Source of the DNA: G965267425 sp965267425
Lineage (GTDB): Bacteria > Bacteroidota > Bacteroidia > Flavobacteriales_E > Vicingaceae
Assembly: GCA_965267425.1 (NCBI GenBank)
Contig: OZ253959.1
Coordinates: 558,001-622,000 of the forward strand
Reading direction: 5' to 3'
DNA length: 64,000 nucleotides
Under the pieces are notes generated by a model. That model saw nothing but the letters and a program-made list of their open reading frames with translations, searched no databases and was not told the DNA's origin. Shown here piece after piece: positions 61,411 through 64,000 of this stretch. Positions within the stretch are counted from its first letter, which is position 1, and the number at the start of each line of letters is the position of its first letter. The position numbers were made by a program, and so were the translations under genes.

Positions 61411-64000
61411 CTATTCTGTCACAATTGCTTTCATTGTTTGGCTCAATTCACCGGCTGTAACATTGACAATATATGTTCCAGCAGGATAGTTATAACCATC
61501 TAATGTAATTAATTGTTTTCCGGCCGTCATTGATGGTTGTCTGATTTCATCAACCAACTGACCATTTAATCCAAATACTCGAATCAATACATCTTCTTGT
61601 TTTGGCAATGTGAATTCCAATTGAGCAACATCAGCAAAAGGATTAGGAAATAAGCGAGCATTTAACTGCGCTACTTCTTCTTTTTCTTTTGGTTCAATGT
61701 CATCAATTCCTACTAAAGTGGAGGTAGTATAAATACCTGCTCCATGTGTACCAACATAAATTTTACGATAATTTAAGTTCTTGGTCTCTTCAGATTCAAT
61801 TGGGTACAAGTACTCATTTGTCAATTGCTTAATTGTGTAAGATGGTACTCTAGGAACGCCCCAACCACCTTCATTCTGTTCTGTCCACTCAACCGAAGTA
61901 GGATTGGCTTCAAACGCATTGTTGGTTCCCCAAACACCATATTCAGTTGCCAATAAAACTGTATTGTGATCTCCAACATGAATCATGGCATCAAACACAG
62001 GCATGCCTGGTAAATCACCCTGAATGGCTTGAATATTCGCATCATTGGTGCCTGCTTCAACAGCATTGGTAATTCTCGCCACATAATTTTTGTTCGTAGC
62101 ACTGTAACCACCCGTAGTAACAATCACGTTATTTGGATCATTTGGATCAACACCCATACCAGTAATCATACTTCCAAAACTTCCAATTTCTGTACATGTC
62201 AAAACGCAAGAAGCTGAACGTACATCCATAGTCAATGAATCATTTGCATATAACAAGTTAGATACACGGAAAATTGAACCGTTCAACATACCAAGGAACA
62301 TGTGGTTTCCATCTTGAGAAAATTCAATGCAAAATACATTTCCAGAAAGTTGGTCTGGGTAAGATTCTCCAGATACGCTTGAAGCAACTCTGTGCCAATC
62401 TGGATTGGGCAGTGTTCCATTAATCGCCTGATTTGTAACCCATACACTTGAAATGTTTCCTCCTGCTATACTTCTTTCAGGATTTGCCAACGCTAATTTC
62501 GACTGAGGATAATCCGGCACCCACAATGAATCATCAACAGGAATGCTTGAAGGAATGGTGAATGTTTGAAGAAGACTTCCATCACCAAGATTACTAGGAT
62601 AAACAACCTCTGTACCTGCAGGAATTATGGAATCGGAAGGGTTTTTATAAACCAAAGAATCCAACGTGCCATCAAAATAATTGGTTTCCCAATAGCCAAT
62701 TGTTGTGTAGAAAGGACCGCAAGAATTATTAGCATCTGGCCCACAAATTCCTTCCAAGTAGCTGTCAAAAATGGTAGAAGATGAAAAGCTTCCTTGAATG
62801 TTCAATTGATTTCTAAACACTTGACCATTGTACAATGTGGTAAACGAGTTGAGTACAGTAGATCCCATACTAGAAATGGCACAGTCAAAACCATCACCAC
62901 CTGTTAATTCAAATCCATGTGTTGGAGAATTAATGAACGGAACGTTATCCAATCCCATCATAAGGGAGCCATTATCTTGTGTACCACCAATGGCTAAATG
63001 CTCACCAGCCTCATGTGATGTTTGACCTGCAGCATCAATTCTGTAAAATTGTGTGACTCCATAACCTAAGTTCTGTTGTGACCAGGAAACACCACCATCT
63101 TTAGAACGACCGATTCCACCATCAGAACCAATGTAAATATCTCCATTGTGTGTAATGTACAATCTGTGTTTGTCAGCATGAACGTAAAATGGATTCACAA
63201 ATCCAGGGCTTCCATTTGTTGAAGCCAATTGAACCCAGCTTCCAACAGGAGGATTACTAGACGCCTGAGACCAACCCCACAAATGAACACCGCCAAGGAT
63301 GATAGAGTTTGGATCGTCTGGGTAAACTACAATTGCATTATCATATTCTCCTTGGCAATTCACACCTGGGTTAGAAAAAGGATCAAAAGAACCACCACCG
63401 GTTGCAATAGCATCCCAGGATTCTCCTCCATTTGATGTCTTCAAAACACTTACTAAACAAGGATCAGCAATGGATAAGTAAGCTACGTTTGAATCGGAAG
63501 GCGCAACGGCAATTTCGATTCTTCCTCCAGCAGGAAATGCTGTATCTCTTTGATTACCCCAAACACCATTGGTTTTGGTAAACATATACAATCGTTGACC
63601 AGAAGATGCATACAACAAACGTCCATCGCTTGTGATGTCCACATCATCAATATTTCCAAGAAACGGATTTCCATTATCAAGTAAAATCATTGGGTCAAAC
63701 GTGGGAGTTGCGTCATTAATATTGGTACATATTTGCAATCCAGTTTTACCAGCTGTATAAATTGTATTCCCATCAATAGGGTCTGCTATAATTTGGTTGG
63801 TAATGGCCCAATCAATGTTCGCATTAGGTGTTGAAACACTAGCGTTTTCCAACAATTCCCAATTGTTATAATCAATCATTCTGTACAATCCATCTCCAAT
63901 TCCTCCTGAAGATCCACTGTTGGTTCCATCCGGAGAATCATGACCGGCACCCGTACCAACTATAATGGTTCCGTTAACCGTTTGAGCGATACATGAAATG
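61411..64000 (-). CDS. Large T9SS surface protein with sortilin/Asp-box propeller repeats (5' end outside window)
   Basis: At least 862 residues; the frame stays open to the right edge (ISCIAQTVNGTIIVGTGAG at the first visible codons), so the 63888 TTG is not the true start. Asp-box (BNR) repeats occur in LKTSNGGESWDAIATGG and SKDGGVSWSQQNLG, with further strands such as GDIYIGSDGGIGR and GVWGTNNAF, the style of VPS10/xyloglucanase-like beta propellers. It ends in a T9SS type A sorting domain: LFPNPFADVAQLEFTL, VFGLNGQLVDE and PAGTYIVNVTAG. It is exported to the cell surface; ligand or substrate is unknown. Confidence 0.93.
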   Translation of the reverse strand, partial: ISCIAQTVNGTIIVGTGAGHDSPDGTNSGSSGGIGDGLYRMIDYNNWELLENASVSTPNANIDWAITNQIIADPIDGNTIYTAGKTGLQICTNINDATPTFDPMILLDNGNPFLGNIDDVDITSDGRLLYASSGQRLYMFTKTNGVWGNQRDTAFPAGGRIEIAVAPSDSNVAYLSIADPCLVSVLKTSNGGESWDAIATGGGSFDPFSNPGVNCQGEYDNAIVVYPDDPNSIILGGVHLWGWSQASSNPPVGSWVQLASTNGSPGFVNPFYVHADKHRLYITHNGDIYIGSDGGIGRSKDGGVSWSQQNLGYGVTQFYRIDAAGQTSHEAGEHLAIGGTQDNGSLMMGLDNVPFINSPTHGFELTGGDGFDCAISSMGSTVLNSFTTLYNGQVFRNQLNIQGSFSSSTIFDSYLEGICGPDANNSCGPFYTTIGYWETNYFDGTLDSLVYKNPSDSIIPAGTEVVYPSNLGDGSLLQTFTIPSSIPVDDSLWVPDYPQSKLALANPERSIAGGNISSVWVTNQAINGTLPNPDWHRVASSVSGESYPDQLSGNVFCIEFSQDGNHMFLGMLNGSIFRVSNLLYANDSLTMDVRSASCVLTCTEIGSFGSMITGMGVDPNDPNNVIVTTGGYSATNKNYVARITNAVEAGTNDANIQAIQGDLPGMPVFDAMIHVGDHNTVLLATEYGVWGTNNAFEANPTSVEWTEQNEGGWGVPRVPSYTIKQLTNEYLYPIESEETKNLNYRKIYVGTHGAGIYTTSTLVGIDDIEPKEKEEVAQLNARLFPNPFADVAQLEFTLPKQEDVLIRVFGLNGQLVDEIRQPSMTAGKQLITLDGYNYPAGTYIVNVTAGELSQTMKAIVTE

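Noticed and set aside
63886..63888. TTG at 63888 as the start of the large T9SS gene
   Set aside because: The same frame remains open and protein-like to the window edge, so the gene begins outside the window.
1..64000. CRISPR arrays, riboswitches, rRNA, transposases or integrases
   Set aside because: I looked for regularly spaced repeats, known aptamer-like leaders and the relevant protein families and saw none.

Overview
The window is AT-rich, densely coding DNA from a member of the Bacteroidota, most likely Flavobacteriia. Five things support this: promoter-like TTTG/TTG-N18-21-TAnnTTTG boxes in front of many genes; three proteins with C-terminal type IX secretion (T9SS) sorting domains and a complete PorX regulator; the fused LpxC/FabZ enzyme; the archaeal/eukaryote-like ProRS; and gene orders typical of the phylum (proS with OmpP1, DUF3822-rsmD-coaD, pyrE-SRPBCC-birA-rsfS-ftsH-cdsA-psd, lpxC/fabZ-lpxA-efp-lpxD). 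No phage block, insertion sequence, CRISPR array or rRNA operon is visible. One tRNA (Glu, TTC) is present.

Layout. 0-8.6 kb: end of an unknown gene, DUF1684 lipoprotein, pheT, hutU with a 57-residue DUF5522 gene, a PLP deaminase, a divergent pair of helix-turn-helix genes sharing a 17-bp inverted repeat, and a LysM glucosaminidase. 8.6-13.9 kb: OmpP1 porin, a low-complexity lipoprotein, proS and its partner, then tRNA-Glu, whose 3' end plus terminator is duplicated about 160 bp downstream. 13.9-20.5 kb, the most accessory-looking part: a membrane class III cyclase, a four-helix membrane protein with an AraC regulator, an SDR, a 487-bp gap, a T9SS protein and a RecD-like helicase. 20.6-32.4 kb: DUF3822-rsmD-coaD, a thioredoxin-fold protein lacking both active-site cysteines, Nudix/pyrE, birA, rsfS, ftsH, cdsA, psd, radC, rpsT.

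32.4-43.9 kb: a tightly overlapping minus-strand operon porX-tsaE-ald-hypothetical-M48 protease, and the divergent HD hydrolase, lpxC/fabZ, lpxA, lone ABC ATPase, efp, lpxD and SpoIIE phosphatase. 43.9-49.7 kb: surface polysaccharide genes (ligase/polymerase, Wzz-like, flippase, GT4) and rnhB. 49.7-64 kb: a large membrane-anchored beta-propeller-like protein, a zinc-ribbon coiled-coil protein and Nif3, lpxK, a T9SS LVIVD protein, gatB, a TlpA lipoprotein, lpxH, gap, and a large T9SS Asp-box propeller protein that runs off the right edge.

Together, five lipid A genes (lpxC/fabZ, lpxA, lpxD, lpxK, lpxH), polysaccharide assembly genes, phospholipid genes (cdsA, psd), the T9SS regulator PorX and T9SS cargo make this largely an envelope-biogenesis neighbourhood mixed with translation genes. 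The window is mostly ordinary core genome. The best leads for novelty are the operator-sharing HTH pair, the duplicated tRNA end, the cysteine-less redoxin, the porX/tsaE in-frame junction and the apparently leaderless or TTG-started genes.
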